Assembly: GCA_001051155.2 (NCBI GenBank)
Contig: JYIP02000006.1
Coordinates: 1,674,001-1,738,000 of the forward strand
Direction: 5' to 3'
From: Chrysoporthe austroafricana
Taxonomy: Eukaryota; Ascomycota; Sordariomycetes; Diaporthales; Cryphonectriaceae
Length of the DNA stretch: 64,000 nt
Of this stretch, positions 1 through 12,699 are shown in pieces. The position numbers were made by a program, and so were the translations under genes. The notes below the pieces were generated by a model. It saw only the letters and a program-made list of their open reading frames with translations, had not been told where the DNA came from and made no database searches. Position 1 is the stretch's first letter. Every line of letters begins with the position of its first letter.

Positions 1-1615
1 AATGCATTTTCTGTTCGTAAATTGCATTTTGGCCTGCCTTATCTTTATAAGGCAATTACGATAATATTTCCCGATTCAGAAATTTCTTTTGCTAATAGCC
101 GCTTTCGCTTTATTCTTTCTTGCAATTCGGCTATAGCTTTGCATTTCCGTTCGAAATTATATATTATTTCGTCCGTATTCAAGGCATTACGGGGCATTTA
201 TATATTATAATAGCTAAAGTAATTTATCCATTTTATTAAATATTCAATTCTATATAGATTATATTTATATTTTCGCTTATAGCAGCTAATTATCTTTTCT
301 AGCTTATAATATCGGTAGTTTTCCAAATATTTCTCGATATCCGGATTCTCTAGTATATTTACTGGGTTTTGGTATATAAGATTATATTTATAAAGATCCG
401 TTTTAAAAAGGTTTGCAAATATTAATTATATTACCGAAATTACTGAATGGATATTTATATAAAAAGCCAATTTTAATTTATATATTAGGTTTCTTATTTT
501 TCGAATAATTTAGAAAAATCCTATCCTTTATTATAAAAATTTCAGAAATAAATTACTTAGCAATAAATACCCGTAACCCAAGCGAATATATACCCAATTA
601 TTTAGTTCGAAAACTATTTAGCAATAATGCTTATTATATTGCAATTTGGCTATTATTTGCATTTCGGCAATAAAAAGTTAAGCTTCTTTCTGGAAAACTT
701 CTTTTGCTAAGAGTATTATATCCTTTATTTACTAGCCCGATAATAGATTAAATCCGAATAGCATTTGGCTAGCTAAATATTTTATAGCTCGGTTATACGT
801 ATTATTCAGGTTAAATTATAATGCCGGTATTATTTCGGTTCATTCTGTATTAGGGTAAGCGATTATAAAATATCGAATTGCTATTTCAATTATTCGGTTT
901 TTTATTTCAGATTGCTTATCCGTTTGCGGATACGAAGCAGTAGAATAAGCAAGTTTCGTTCCGATAGCTTCTTACAAATATTTCCAGAATTCCGATAGGA
1001 ATTTCGAATCTTTATCTGAAATAATTCTCTTAAGTATTCTTTAGCTAGTAATATAAAGTATCCGTAAAATAAGAATTGCCCAATTTGTTATAATATATAT
1101 TGTATTGCTTAATATAATAATCGTAGCTTTAGAATATTTATCCGTAATCGTAAGAAATATATTCAAGAATAGCATTTTAGCTAAAGCTTATATAATATTT
1201 ATAGATAATACTATCGGTAATCCTATAATAAAGTCTATAATAATAGTATAGAATAGGATTAATAGAAATAATATAAGCTATATTTCTTTTAAAGGTTATT
1301 ATAAGTCGTTTTTATTTTCGTTATAAGTTCGATATATCGATATATAATTACGTATTTTGGTATAGCAATATCTGATAACGAATCAATCCGTTAAATTATA
1401 TTATATACAGTTTATATTAAAATAGTATTTTCTATTATAAGCTTCTTTAATAAAATCCAATGCTATTTTATTTGGGATATATAATTATTATTTCTTATAA
1501 TAATCCTTAAGAAATAATAAGCTATTATAATTTAATGTAAAAGGTAATCGGGCAATTTTGTTTAAGTTTTTTAATTATTCGATTATTTTGGATTATAAAA
1601 GGTATTTTTCGTATC
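1..1615 (-). pseudogene. Element A integrase and C-terminal chromodomain, RIP-mutated
   Basis: On the minus strand this segment reads an integrase zinc-binding region (about 1320-1400, with Cys replaced by Tyr), a DDE core and, near the left edge, a chromodomain. The chromodomain is recognisable by EYLIKW followed after a stop by the MPRNALNTDEII segment (about 190-330). The stop lies where the conserved Trp of the chromodomain is expected. The stretch is homologous, in inverted orientation, to element C at about 14,875-16,481, which confirms that the sequence is a repeat family. Chromodomain integrases direct insertion to H3K9-methylated chromatin in related elements (established for chromoviruses); this copy is dead. 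Confidence 0.78.
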
Positions 1616-2629
1616 CTTTCTTAATACGCCTTTTTATTTCGCTATTTATAGATATTTTACTGAAAATCTGAATAAGTTTATTTTCTTATATCTTATCTAG
1701 AATGCCCTTATTATCAATAGATTTCTGGGTAAATAGTAATCTTGATATGGCATTTGCGAAAACGTTCGATTTTCCTAGTATATAATATGCTTTCAGGTCG
1801 AATTGGCTTAAATATTCCGAAACGAGAATTAGCTATATATTTGCTTTAGTCTTATTTATCGTATTTATAAATAACGAATGGATAATGCTAACTGTTATTA
1901 TATAATCGGTAAAGATATAAACTAGCTTAGCTCGATTCGATCTTATTATTATTTATAATTTTCGTATTAGCTATACTAAATAAGCTATTTCTAGCTTTAT
2001 AAGCCAGTACTTTCGTTTTATTTTATTAATTATTTTGTTCAAATAAAAGATTGATTATATAGCTATGCTTGCTATTAGCAATATTCCGTTTTATATATAA
2101 TCGTTTGCTAATTGGAAAATAATGCCTGAAAATTCTATTTCTTTAAATATATCTAATTGGATAAAAAGAGATTTGTTTAGGATATAATAAAATAAAGCAT
2201 TCTTAATTTCTAAAGCTATTTTGAAATCGTAAAAATTATTAATTTTGTCTAGTATTAAATCGAAAATGGCTTGCGTAATATAATTTTGCTATTTTATATT
2301 TGAGAATAAACAGTTCGATTAGCAAGCTTTATTCAATATTCTAGTTTTCTTTTTCTGAAATGGATTAATTTTATAATTATATCTAAGAATTAAATAACGT
2401 AAATATCCTATGAATCCAATAAACTTTTCCAGTTACTGGAATATTTTGGGGAATTCTAAATCGCAAATGGCTTATATCCGGTATTCCGTATTGGAAATTC
2501 CGAATCCGTTTATTTTAAATCTTAAAATCTGGACTAAAGGATATCCAAGAAATAATTTGGGTCTAGCTAATAAAATATTTTTGCGTAAAAATAGCAAAAA
2601 GATAATTTATAAGTATTGCAAATAGTTTT

Positions 2630-3300
2630 ATTCTATAATTAAATAGATAATAATATCATTTATAAAAGTAAAAGCAAACTTATAATATAATTATAAGAGT
2701 TAATTTATAAAATGTTAGATATAAAATAGTAAATTTCGAAATCCTATAAATAAAACTTTTATTCTTTTTTAATTATAATAATTAATAATAGTAAATCGGT
2801 TTTTATAATCTGGATATATTAGGAATTAATAGAAAAATTGCTATATATTTATTACTGTAATATATATTTTTCTTCTTAGCTATTTAATAATTTCTTGCTA
2901 TAATAGCAAGGAATAAATATCGGAAACTGAAATTTTATTTAAAGCGCGTAAATTAATTATTATATATCTTTTCTTCTAGTTATTTATATTCTTCCAAATT
3001 ACAAAAATTAATAAACCGAATAGCATTGCATTTATAATTTATTCAGCTCGACTTTATTAGTATAATTTATTTAAAATTTCATTAATTACTTCCTAGTTTT
3101 CTTTATTTGAATAGTATAGCTTTTATTTCATTTTTTAGTTTTGCTATTTTTCGATTAAATCGACTTTTATTTATTAATCGATTAATATATTAATAGGATT
3201 TATATTTTTGAAAATTTTAGCGTATGCTTGTATTAATTCTATAATTTTATAGAGAAATTTTAATAAATGCTTGCAAACGTATATACCGAAATCAATTTCC
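2630..3300 (-). pseudogene. Element A reverse transcriptase relic
   Basis: The minus strand reads a gypsy RT with the segments YIIINLRALNK, ITVINIQQFFYQFL and KFAFTFINDIII. The last of these is the catalytic YxDD box, here F-I-N-D: the first catalytic Asp codon (2658-2660) is AAT. Several in-frame stops replace expected Gln or Trp codons. The arrangement matches fungal chromovirus RT of the type with a xAYIDDIVI box. RNase H should follow towards 1.6 kb but I could not delimit it. Loss of the catalytic Asp plus stops makes the gene non-functional. Confidence 0.72.
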
Positions 3301-6300
3301 GATTCTTTAATAGCTTTATTTTTCCGGATTCCTAGTTTATTACTATTTTCGAAATAATCTCTTATTTCGGGAATTTCTATATCCGGGAATCGGTACTCTT
3401 CCAGCTATTTTCCAGTAATATTTGCAATTTATTGGAAAATATACTTAATAAATAATAATTAATCTGAATTCAGTTTTCCTAAAAGCTATAACCTATCTTT
3501 AATTCGTTAAAAGAAATATTATTGCGCAATATAGTAATAATTATTGTAATTCGCTAATGGGATTATATAATTTGTCTGGAATAGTTCGATTATCCTTAAA
3601 AGTTAGTTTTTCTGGATCCTTAAAAGGGTTATTGCCTGGTTCGTTATTAAGACCTTTTTAATTTAATAGCTTATCAAACAATTCATTTACCTTTTCTGTT
3701 TTAGTTTAAATAGAAAAGTTACGTTTTTGGGATTCGCTTAATATTAATAGGAATTAGCTTATAAGATCTGAGCAATATTATTATAATAATTGCAGCTTTT
3801 GCTTATTGGAATCGTATTAGTATTCGGGCAAATATTTCCATTTTCGCTATAGCATTACCAAAATAACTAAATTGTATAAATAATTCTGAATTCAGAATAT
3901 CCAGTTTGTAAAGAATATTATATTCTTATTTTAATAGAATACTTATTTCTAATTAATCTAATACTTAAGCTTTTATTCGAGTATGAAATATAAATAAATA
4001 GCCGTATTTATTGCTTTGAAAATACAAGTCGAATTTAGCCTAGCCTTTTGCTAGCGATTAGCTTATGCTTTTAAGCTTGGCTTTTACATTCCAATTTATT
4101 TTCGCTTTAAGGAATTGCATTAGCAATTCTTTAGCAATAGCATAACGATTAGTATTTATATCGATATAGACTTTTATATCCGGCTTATTCGGATATATTT
4201 TGGCTATAGCTTTTGCATATATATAGCTGCTATTTTGATAAGGTTTAATTATAAATATAGGAATATTATATTTTAAGATTTCTCTTTTCTATATATCGAT
4301 TTTAGGAAAATTCTATAGCTAACTAGATAGTTATATAAGGTATTTAATATGGAATATACTTTCGTTTACCGATAATTTTGCTTTTTTAGCTCGAAAAATC
4401 CAGATATCGTTTTCGATTATTACGTTTTCTTTATTAGCTTATTTTTCCAACTTATTCTCTTGCTTCTATAAATTTTCGCTATTTTCAGTTTTTTTATCGT
4501 ATTTATCGCTATCCGCTATAAATAAATCGTTATTTACGGGAAAATAGCCTTTTTAAGCTAATTTATCCTTTTTATCTAAATTATATTGCAATTTTCTATT
4601 ATCGATATTGAAATTTGCTAGGGTTAATTAAATAAAACGTTTTTTAATATCTTTTCGTATAAATCGATAATAAAAGCGCAATTAGAAATTTCGGTTTTTT
4701 GAAATTGAATTTTTGCTATTATCTATAATATTAATTAATATTTTCTTAATTATACCCGAAATATTTTATTATCTAGCTATCCGTTCTTGTAATTAATTCC
4801 GAATATTTATTAGCTTTTGCTATTATTCTAGTAAAAGCTTTCGGAATTCGTATTCCGGGATATATTCAGTACTTTTAGATAAATTTAGCTAGTTAAATAT
4901 CCTTATTAAGCAAAATGAATATTCAGGTCTTTAAAGTCTAAATCTTTTAAAATGTCCTGGGAATATATTAGCTAGGAAATAAATATTGATATTAGGAAGA
5001 TTGGCAGCCGATTGCGTAACTTTTCGTACTAGTTACGCGGGTTTACGAGATAATCTTATTATGCAATTTGATTCGAAAATATGCTATATCTCTTATTTCG
5101 TTTTGAGATATTTTTCGAAATCTTTCGTATTCTTATTTCGATTAGGTTTATCGAAATATCTAGCTATTAATTCTTTATCGATCCGATCCCAAATATTTCT
5201 GGCTAAATACGAATTTGGGTATTTGGCTAGCTTAATAAATTAATAGATATAATAAGTAAATTCCAGAATATTGCAATTATTTCGTATATCTTTTTTAAAA
5301 TATTATTAGGCATTTAGCAAATCTTTTGCGATTTTCCGCAATATAGAAAAATCTCTTCTTAGCCATTTCTTTTATTAATTCCAATTATACTTACGCAAAG
5401 TAAAATCCTTATATTTTTAAGAAAATAATATAAAATAAAACCAGATATATACTATTCTAGCTAAGCAAATGGGTAAATGGAAGCTGAAATATTTAGCGCA
5501 TTTTATATTTCTAGCTATATATATTTTATACCGGTTTATAAAAGCTTGAAAGTTTTTCCAAATAGTAATTTTGCTATTTATAATAGATATAATTATTAAG
5601 TTAATATAATTATTCCAGTTCTCGTAAAGTTAGAATTGCTTTATAATTGTATTCTTAAATTCTCTATTAATATTAACGGGCAATGCTATAGATTTAAATA
5701 AATCAAGTTAATAAGTTCGGGGATTTTTAAATTGCTTATAGCCGAATAATAGATTTCGAGAATTATTGCTTTTACTATTACTAGAATCCGATAAATCCAG
5801 TAATCTATCTGGCTTACTAATTAGTTTTTCTTGGAAATTAGGGTTAATTATAATATCTGGCTCGGGACCCGAAAATAATCTTTAATTTAATTAATTTCTT
5901 ACCCTTAATATAAATATTTGCCAGATATATTCCTTAATATTAAGAAATGCCAGTTTAGTAAAGCGATATCCATTACTAATATAATATTTCGTAACCGAAA
6001 CGGGAAAAAGTTTTTTAATAAGTTCCAATTGAAATATTTATATATTGAAAGCTTATTGCAATCGGAATATTTTCTTGAACCCAATACGTATTGCCTTTTC
6101 CGAAATAAAGCTATTTTAATAAATTGCTTTCATTTCGAATTATTATAAAAACTAATCTAATAAGCTAATAATTAAGGGAAAAAGGGTTAAGTATTTCTGA
6201 AAGATAATAATAAGATTATCCGATCTTCTTTTATCTAATCTTTTTTCTTTATAATTTTCTTTCCCGAAAAATTACAGATAATCTGATAAACCCGATTGGG

Positions 6301-6864
6301 GCATTAGCATGCTTTCTGCTATAAAATTTATAAAGTTAGCCGGGATAGCTATAATGGAATTTTATCTGGAAATATTCCGATTCTGGATTCCTATTAAAGG
6401 AAAAGAAATATGCTTATTTTCTGGAACTAATTATTTTCTTTCGCTTTTATCTATTTTTCTTACCGTAATTGAAAAATTCCCGGATTTATTAATAAATTTG
6501 GGATTTAAGTTTTCGGTCGAATATCGTAATAAATAAATATATTTAATTCCGCTATTAGTATTAGTATATTCAAGCATATAATGCTTTCGATTTTCGATAG
6601 ATTATTGCTAAGCTAATTCTTTTAATAAATTTTCCGGATTATTAAATCGAAAAGTATTCTCGCTTTCGTTTATTTCTATAAGTATTTATTATTATTCCTT
6701 TTCTGTTATCGCTTTAGCAAGCTATCGAAATTTGCGATATTTGGAAAAATTTTCCCAGAATATATTATTCTTTCTTATCTATTAGAATAGATTTTTATCG
6801 AAATTCGACTTTCTTCCTTCTTGAGTCTAGCGTTTAAGTAATAAAGGCTATCCTTGCTTGACTA

Positions 6865-6869
6865 CTTAT
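6865..6869 (+). repeat. Target site duplication CTTAT (left)
   Basis: Five bases directly before the left LTR, identical to 14173-14177 directly after the right LTR. A 4-6 bp duplication is the normal product of retroelement integrase. Confidence 0.85.
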
Positions 6870-7299
6870 TATTATGAACGCTGCAGCAGATCCTTAAATA
6901 TACTATAGGGATAAGGGGTTTATGCTAATAAGAGCGATGCCGAGTACTGCCTTAAGCTTCAGGACGAATTTACTGAATATTGCAATATTCATAAGCCGAT
7001 ATGGCTATCAATAGTAGGGTCCAATTGATACTTAGGTTGATAACTAGAGGTCCTATGGCTAATTCTCTGAGGGGTATTCCTTGCTATCTATATACTTTGC
7101 TTCGTAGGCGAAGCTTACTGGCTTACTTAGTGAGCGGGTAAGCATAGCTTACTGGCTTATCTAGTAATCTGGTAATCCTTATCTTATTTAACCCTAACCT
7201 TTTGCATGACTTTTGGGATTCGTGCGCCTTATATGGTATTCCTAATGGGTAATTTGTCTATTTTTCTTTATACCCGGTTTCATTTATAAGTTCATAATA
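6870..7299 (-). repeat. 3' LTR of element B
   Basis: 430 bp, the same length as the copy at 13743-14172, with no indels and about 42 differences by eye, all transitions. The ends read TATTATGAAC and GTTCATAATA, so the TG...CA terminal bases have both been mutated to TA. This is the 3' LTR because the element is on the minus strand. Confidence 0.93.
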
Positions 7300-7315
7300 T
7301 TATCCCTTTTCGTAT
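7300..7315 (-). other. Polypurine tract of element B
   Basis: Directly inside the 3' LTR the minus strand reads GATACGAAAAGGGATAA. A purine run at this position primes plus-strand DNA synthesis in LTR retroelements. Confidence 0.6.
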
Positions 7316-7477
7316 CGGCATTGATATTCCTATCAATCCTTATAAGAGTTTTATATACCCTTACTTGTCTTTCGTGCTTTCCTAATTAGGATATCGGGTA
7401 GGGTGCAAAAGAATCGTTCTTTCAAAATTCAGCGGCGCGATTCCCTTCTGGAAGCGATTCTTCAACGCGCCGTGCAA

Positions 7478-7888
7478 ATGCCTTCCTGTTCTTTTTGCGA
7501 GGGCCGCGGAATCCCCGTCTGTTAAGTTTCCGAGCAAGATTCCTCCCGTTACTCGGAATGCGTACGGCTTAACCGCTCTCGTTATAACGTGCTGGGCGTT
7601 TCCCCTGATAAGCTGCGCAAGATAGCTTGCCGCCATCAAGAACTGGAAAACAAACTAAGGGCAGCAGAAAAGAAGGTTTTCCGGTTCCGTTGCCAAAAGC
7701 GTATATAGTATAAGAAGATAATACGAGCTATTCGTTATGGCTTGTCCAGCTTGGAAGAATTGGAAAAGCTGGAAGCCGAGGAGGCCGAGGAAGAAAGGCG
7801 CAAGGCCGTGGCAGAATGCCGAGCTGCGGAGCCCTTGGTTCCCGAAAGTCCCTTTCCTGAAAATTTTGATTTGGATACTGCCTTGTAA
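7478..7888 (+). pseudogene. Antisense zinc-binding/coiled-coil ORF inside element B
   Basis: Plus-strand frame of 136 codons starting at ATG 7478, opposite to gag-pol, between the chromodomain end and the 3' LTR. It opens with a Cys-rich segment (MPSCSFCEGRGIPVC, then CVRLN) in which several further Cys positions read Tyr. A Lys/Arg/Glu-rich coiled coil follows (KLRKIACRHQELENKLRAAE, later SLEELEKLEAEEAEEE), with an acidic aromatic tail (PENFDLD). Two internal stops interrupt it. I recall similar CxxC plus coiled-coil proteins as recurrent ORFs in fungal transposon-rich DNA, but that is memory and not a search. GC content is higher than in the rest of the element. Function unknown. Confidence 0.6.
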
Positions 7889-8039
7889 TAATTTGGTTCG
7901 GGGTCGGAATGGCCCGCGCTAGACCTAGAAGCCGAGCCTTAAGGTTTTGCCGGTTTCCTGGGTACGGGTTTCTTTGCTTAAATAATCCCGGTAAGTGGAG
8001 TTTTCATAAGCTTATTCCTTTCTATTGTTATTTATCCAG

Positions 8040-9320
8040 GTAATTTGCTAATGCTCGAAATGCATTTTGTAAGTTGGCTTTGGGTTCTTACGAGTTTTCA
8101 TTTGCCGGGTAGTCTTTCCATTTGATAAAGTATTCGGGATTATAATCTGGTCCGCGATATTTGAGGATTCGTTCGATTTCGTATTCTGGCTCGTTACTTT
8201 CGACCTGAATGTTTTTGTCTGTTTTAGTTGATTTTGGTATTAGTTCGAAGAACGAAATGTAGAATACCGGATGGATTTTCATTCTATAGGGTAATGCGAG
8301 TTCGAAATTGATATTTAAGATCTTCTTTAAGATTTTGAATAGTCCCAATTTCTTATAATCCAGTAAGTGAAAAGGTCTTATTGTTTTAATGTATTCTTTC
8401 TGTCGAATAAGGTAGACTTTATCCCTTTCCTGTAAGATTAGTCTTTCAATTCTTTTGGAATTGGCATATTTCGTTATTCTTTCTTATACGAATTTCAGTT
8501 CTTTCTAGAGTTCTTCCTGGACTTTCTTGATTTTCCTAATTCGTTTTTTTGCAGCTTTTGCATTTGTTCCTGGTATCTTATTATAGTAGGCTGTCGGATT
8601 ATAGCTATAGAATGCGTAAAATAGCAATTTCTTTGTCGTACTTATATCCGCGCTATTATATGCAAATTGCGCTAGGGGTAAGAGGTTAACCCAGTTATCC
8701 TGCTTGTAGTTTATATAGTATTGTAAGTATTATTTGATAATCTGGTTAATTCTTTCCGTTTATCCGTCTATTTGTGGATAGAATGCTATGGATATTCTCT
8801 ATTATATTCCGAATAGCTTCGTAAATGAAATCCAGAAGTTTAATACGAACTTTCTGTCTTTATCGGAAATAATTTCTTTGAGCATGCCGTAATTGGCTAT
8901 AACCGTTCTGAGGAACGTATATGCGAATTCTTCCGCTATGCTGCTTTCCTTGTATGGTAGGAAATAAGCGTACTTGCTCAATTTGCAAACTATTACTAAA
9001 ATGCTATCATACTGCATTCTAGTTAAGGGTTTTCGTAAGAAGGGTAGCTTAGTAATAAAGTCCCAGCTAATGGATTGCCAAACTGCTTCCGGAACCGGGA
9101 ATGGTTAGAGCAATCCATAGGGCTTGTAATATTCGATCTTATTCTTCCTGCAGCTATTGCATTCTTGTAGGATTTTTTCGATTTTTCGTCTAAGTCCTAA
9201 TGGGTTCCAGTATCTCTTGATTCTTTCGTAAGTAGCTCTGATCTTTTGGTAACCGTATGCTGGTATACTATATATGGTTCTGATATGTTCGTCTTGCTTT
9301 TCGGGAGTTATATTTTCAGG
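8040..9320 (-). pseudogene. Element B integrase and chromodomain, RIP-mutated
   Basis: On the minus strand, 9017-8802 reads the integrase catalytic core (LVIVCKLSKYAYFLPYKE, TFLRTVIANYG, IISDKDRKFV, FTKLFGI), in which one DDE Asp (in SDKDRKF) is still present. After unresolved sequence the GPY/F-like region HPVFYISFFEL leads into a chromodomain at about 8250-8088 (EYEIERILKYR, EYFIKWKDYPANENS). This is cut by TAA exactly where the conserved Trp of ENSW is expected; EPKA continues after the stop. This defines a chromovirus. The integrase inserts cDNA and the chromodomain guides targeting in active relatives. Confidence 0.85.
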
Positions 9321-9479
9321 ATTTCTTCCTTAATTCTCGATTCTGATAATTGTATTAAGTTCTCTTGTTTCGTTTATAAGGCTGCTGTCTTTATCTTGTC
9401 TGAAAATATTCTGCAGTTTTTTGGGTTCCGTATCTTGGTAATCTGCTTGTTTGCTGAAGGCATTTGCTCTGCTATTCTC

Positions 9480-10780
9480 TGATCCTTTGCAATATATAAT
9501 CTTTAAATCAAATTGTAAGAGGAATTCTGCCTATCTGATTTGTTATTTATTCAAGACTTTTATTATTATAAATATTATTAAGTTTTTGTAATCTGAATGT
9601 ACTATTATCTGGTATTTTGTTCCGATTAAGTAGTATTGCTATTTTTCAAATGCCTTGACAATTGCCATTAGTTCTTTATCTGGAATGCCGTAATTGAGTT
9701 CTGAGCTATTCAGCTTTTTTTGAGAAGTTGCTTATTATCCTAAGACGTCCTTATTCGTCTCGTTAGCCTAATTGTCCGCTAAGTGCGTAATCTGATATAT
9801 CGGTTTCAATTTCGAATAGTTTGTCTGGGTCCGTTTCGCAAAATATGGGTTCTGATATAATTCGTTCCTTGATTTTGTTAAATACTTTTTGAGCCTCTTA
9901 AATTCATTCAAATTTGCAATCCTTCTTTATAAGATCCGTAAGTAGTCGTGCGATCTTACTATAATCTCGAATGAATTGTCAATAAAAGTTAGCATAATCG
10001 AAAAATGTTCTGATTTCCTTAATTTTTTCTGGTATGGGCCATTCTTTTACTGCTTGGACTTTATTTTTCTGCATGCTAATCTGTCTTAATTTGATAGTAT
10101 AGCCTAAATAATCGATTTCCTGCTAGTAGAACTGGCATTTGCTCGATTCTATGAGGAATTTGTTATCTTATAACGTTCGAAATACTTATCGTATATGCTA
10201 TTTGTATAATGCGAGGTCTTTGGAATAGATAAGGATATTATTGAGGTAGACGATAATAATGATATTCAAGTATTCGCGAAAGATATCGTTAATCATTTCT
10301 TGGAAAGATGCGAGTGCATTGGTCAATCCAAAAAGTAAGATTATATATTCGAAATATCCATAGCGAGTCCTGAAAGCTGTTTTCCAGATATTATCTTCTT
10401 TGATCCGGATATAATAGTATCCTTCCTTAAGGTCCAGAATAGTAAACCATTTTGCTCCTGTTAACCGGTCTCGCATTTCTCCTATCAATAGCAGGGGATA
10501 GCGGTTCTTGATCGTAATATCGTTAAGCTACCGATAGTCTACGCAAAGTCGTAGCTTGCCGTTTTTCTTTAGGATAAACAGGATTGGGTATTCTGCTAGT
10601 AATCGTGATTTCCGTATATAGCCCCTCTTGAGGTTTTCGTCGATATATTCCTTGAATGCTTGGAGCTTTGCTTGGTCTAGCTTATAGATAGGATAATTCT
10701 ATAGCTTTATCCCTTCTTTCAATGGGATTTCATAATCGAAAAGGCCGTACTCTGGTAAGCTGTTATCGAATTTTCCTTGC
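9480..10780 (-). pseudogene. Element B reverse transcriptase/RNase H, RIP-mutated
   Basis: Minus-strand reading from 10,770 gives the classic gypsy RT series: [79 protein letters not shown] and [12 protein letters not shown]. The catalytic box at 10237-10248 is Y-L-N-N, so both metal-binding Asp residues of YLDD have become Asn. The Pro residues of PFGLTNAPASFQ read Leu. RNase H follows towards 9.5 kb in broken frames. These substitutions alone abolish polymerase activity. Family assignment is secure; coordinates of RNase H are approximate. Confidence 0.87.
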
Positions 10781-11289
10781 TATAATTTTTTGAACTTATA
10801 GTATTCTCGTAATACATTTTCGAGATCTGGTAACGATCCTTTTTCGTCTTTTGCAATCTATAGGAATATAAAGTATCGCTGTACGTACTTTATTTCGCTA
10901 GTTTCTTATTTCTAGGGCTTTCTCGTTTCTAGTAGCTTCGAGTATTTATCGGGTGCCGAGCCGAATTGTTTTCTGGCATATTCGTGCTATAAGAGCTGTA
11001 TTTCCTTATGGTTCCATAATTTATATTTCTTCGTATTATTTTATGCCTGACTAACTTTTTGTTAATCGGTAATTACTTGTAATCTTGGTCCGTTCTTAAC
11101 TTTTATCTGGAAGTTCAAGGTATCCGTAACCTTTCCCTGTATTATAGCTTGCTTTCTTGCCTTAAGAGTATTTATAAGCCTATTTGAGCGCATTTTGCCG
11201 GTATTGTCCTCAATAACTAAATCTTTTCCTCTATTAACGATTGCAACCTTTTCAATAAGTACAGCTTATTCCTATAAGATTTGGCTAAT

Positions 11290-11610
11290 AGTCTAATCAA
11301 TTCGAGGGTTATGCTTTTTAAGCCAAGGTATTCCCAAAATCAACTCGTATTGTACCGTATCTGTAATATCAAAAGTGACATTCGTCGTAAAGCTTTGGAT
11401 CGAGATAGGTAAATAATCAGTTTCCCTGTCGATTATACTTAGGTTATACGCGACCGACTTTCCTTTTACAATATTGAGCTTGTAAGGATTTTTCTTTTTC
11501 GTCCAGGGAATTCGTTCCCTATTAACGACTTTTGGCAAAATGAAATTTCCTTATGCATTACTATCCAGTAGTGCGCTATATCGTTATCCTTTGATATATG
11601 CGTCTAAAAT
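11290..11610 (-). pseudogene. Element B aspartic protease relic
   Basis: The minus strand reads SALLDSNA (11554-11565 for DSNA), then a stop, then GNFILPKVVNRERIPW and, near the end, VQYELILGIPWLKKHNPRID. The retropepsin active-site triad D-S-G is D-S-N here, a GGN-to-AAN change. The ILGxPWLxxHNP segment is the usual C-terminal landmark of the fungal gypsy protease. It would release Gag and Pol products in a live element. Confidence 0.83.
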
Positions 11611-12699
11611 GATATGCTTTTCGTTCTCTTTATTAATAGCATATAGGGACCTTGTAATCCTGATTGGCTGTTATTTTATTACAGGCAATCTTTCCCTTTT
11701 GGGGTATCTTAGACATTTTTCGCTGCTTGCTATACTAGCCTTTTTGCTTAGGCATAGCCTTGCTGCCGATTCTTCTCGATTTTTTGCAGCTTATGCTATT
11801 CTTTAGCCTTATCCTATGCATGTATGGAACATGCTATTACGTAGCATTATCCCTATATGGTTTTTCTATCGACGTATGCTCGTAGGCAGTTATCGAATAG
11901 CCCTATATATGCGTTATTGTTTTCGATATGCAAGACTTTTCTATACTTTCTTCTTTCTTCCGTAACGGGATAAATCAATTAGTCCTATTCCTTGAATGGG
12001 AACTAATCGTATTTAACTTTCTTGCTGAAATATATCTGGCAGTTATAATAAATATAGCTAATCCAAGCAAGTTTATGATAATAAGGGTATAAGTAATTAA
12101 TCTTTCCGTTTTCCTGGGGTAGGCATCCGCTATTCTGAAATAGTATGCTTTGGAAAAGTTCTCTTGTCGTAAGCTTATAGATAATATATTCCATTTCCGT
12201 ATATTTGGATATCTATTTGCTGCAATCCTAGCAGTTCTTTTGCTAATAGCGGGCTATTCTTTCTGATAATTCTTCGTTAAGGATTAGAGTTAGTAGGTTG
12301 TTTGGCTATCTGTCGGGATATACTGATTCTTCGATAGCGCTGCTGGGTATCGGTAATCCTGATTATATAATGCCGATTTCCTCTTTTACTATATTGCTTT
12401 ATTATCGTTCCAAATAGTAGTTCAAAGGGTACTTTTTTAAATCTTTTTTACTTTATAAGGATCTTTTGCTAGAATAATCGGAATCGCTATCCTGGATAAT
12501 AGTATCGTAAAGTGGGCCTTTCCTGCTTATAGCGAGTTATCGTTATCCTAAAGGCTTGCGTAAGAACTATCCTGAACCTTCTTTTTCCGAGAAGTGCAAT
12601 ACGCAATAATCCTAGTAGCAGGCTGTCCAGCTAATGCTGCTATAATTAGGGTCCGCTGCTTGTTCTGGTTAAATATTTTTATCTAGCTAATTGGGTTCC

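Larger units (their letters stand above)
1..6864 (-). mobile_element. Ty3/gypsy chromovirus A, partial and degenerate
   Basis: Minus-strand retroelement relic that starts beyond the left edge. Reading the minus strand from right to left gives unresolved gag-like sequence (about 4.6-6.2 kb), a reverse transcriptase (about 2.6-3.3 kb), a poorly resolved RNase H/linker stretch, then integrase and chromodomain (1-1615). No LTR for this copy could be delimited; its 3' LTR should lie outside the window. Element B begins directly after the 5-bp target duplication at 6865-6869, so the right limit of A is uncertain and its 5' end may continue beyond 14,177. The order RT before integrase places it in Ty3/gypsy (Metaviridae); the chromodomain places it among chromoviruses. 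Confidence 0.75.
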
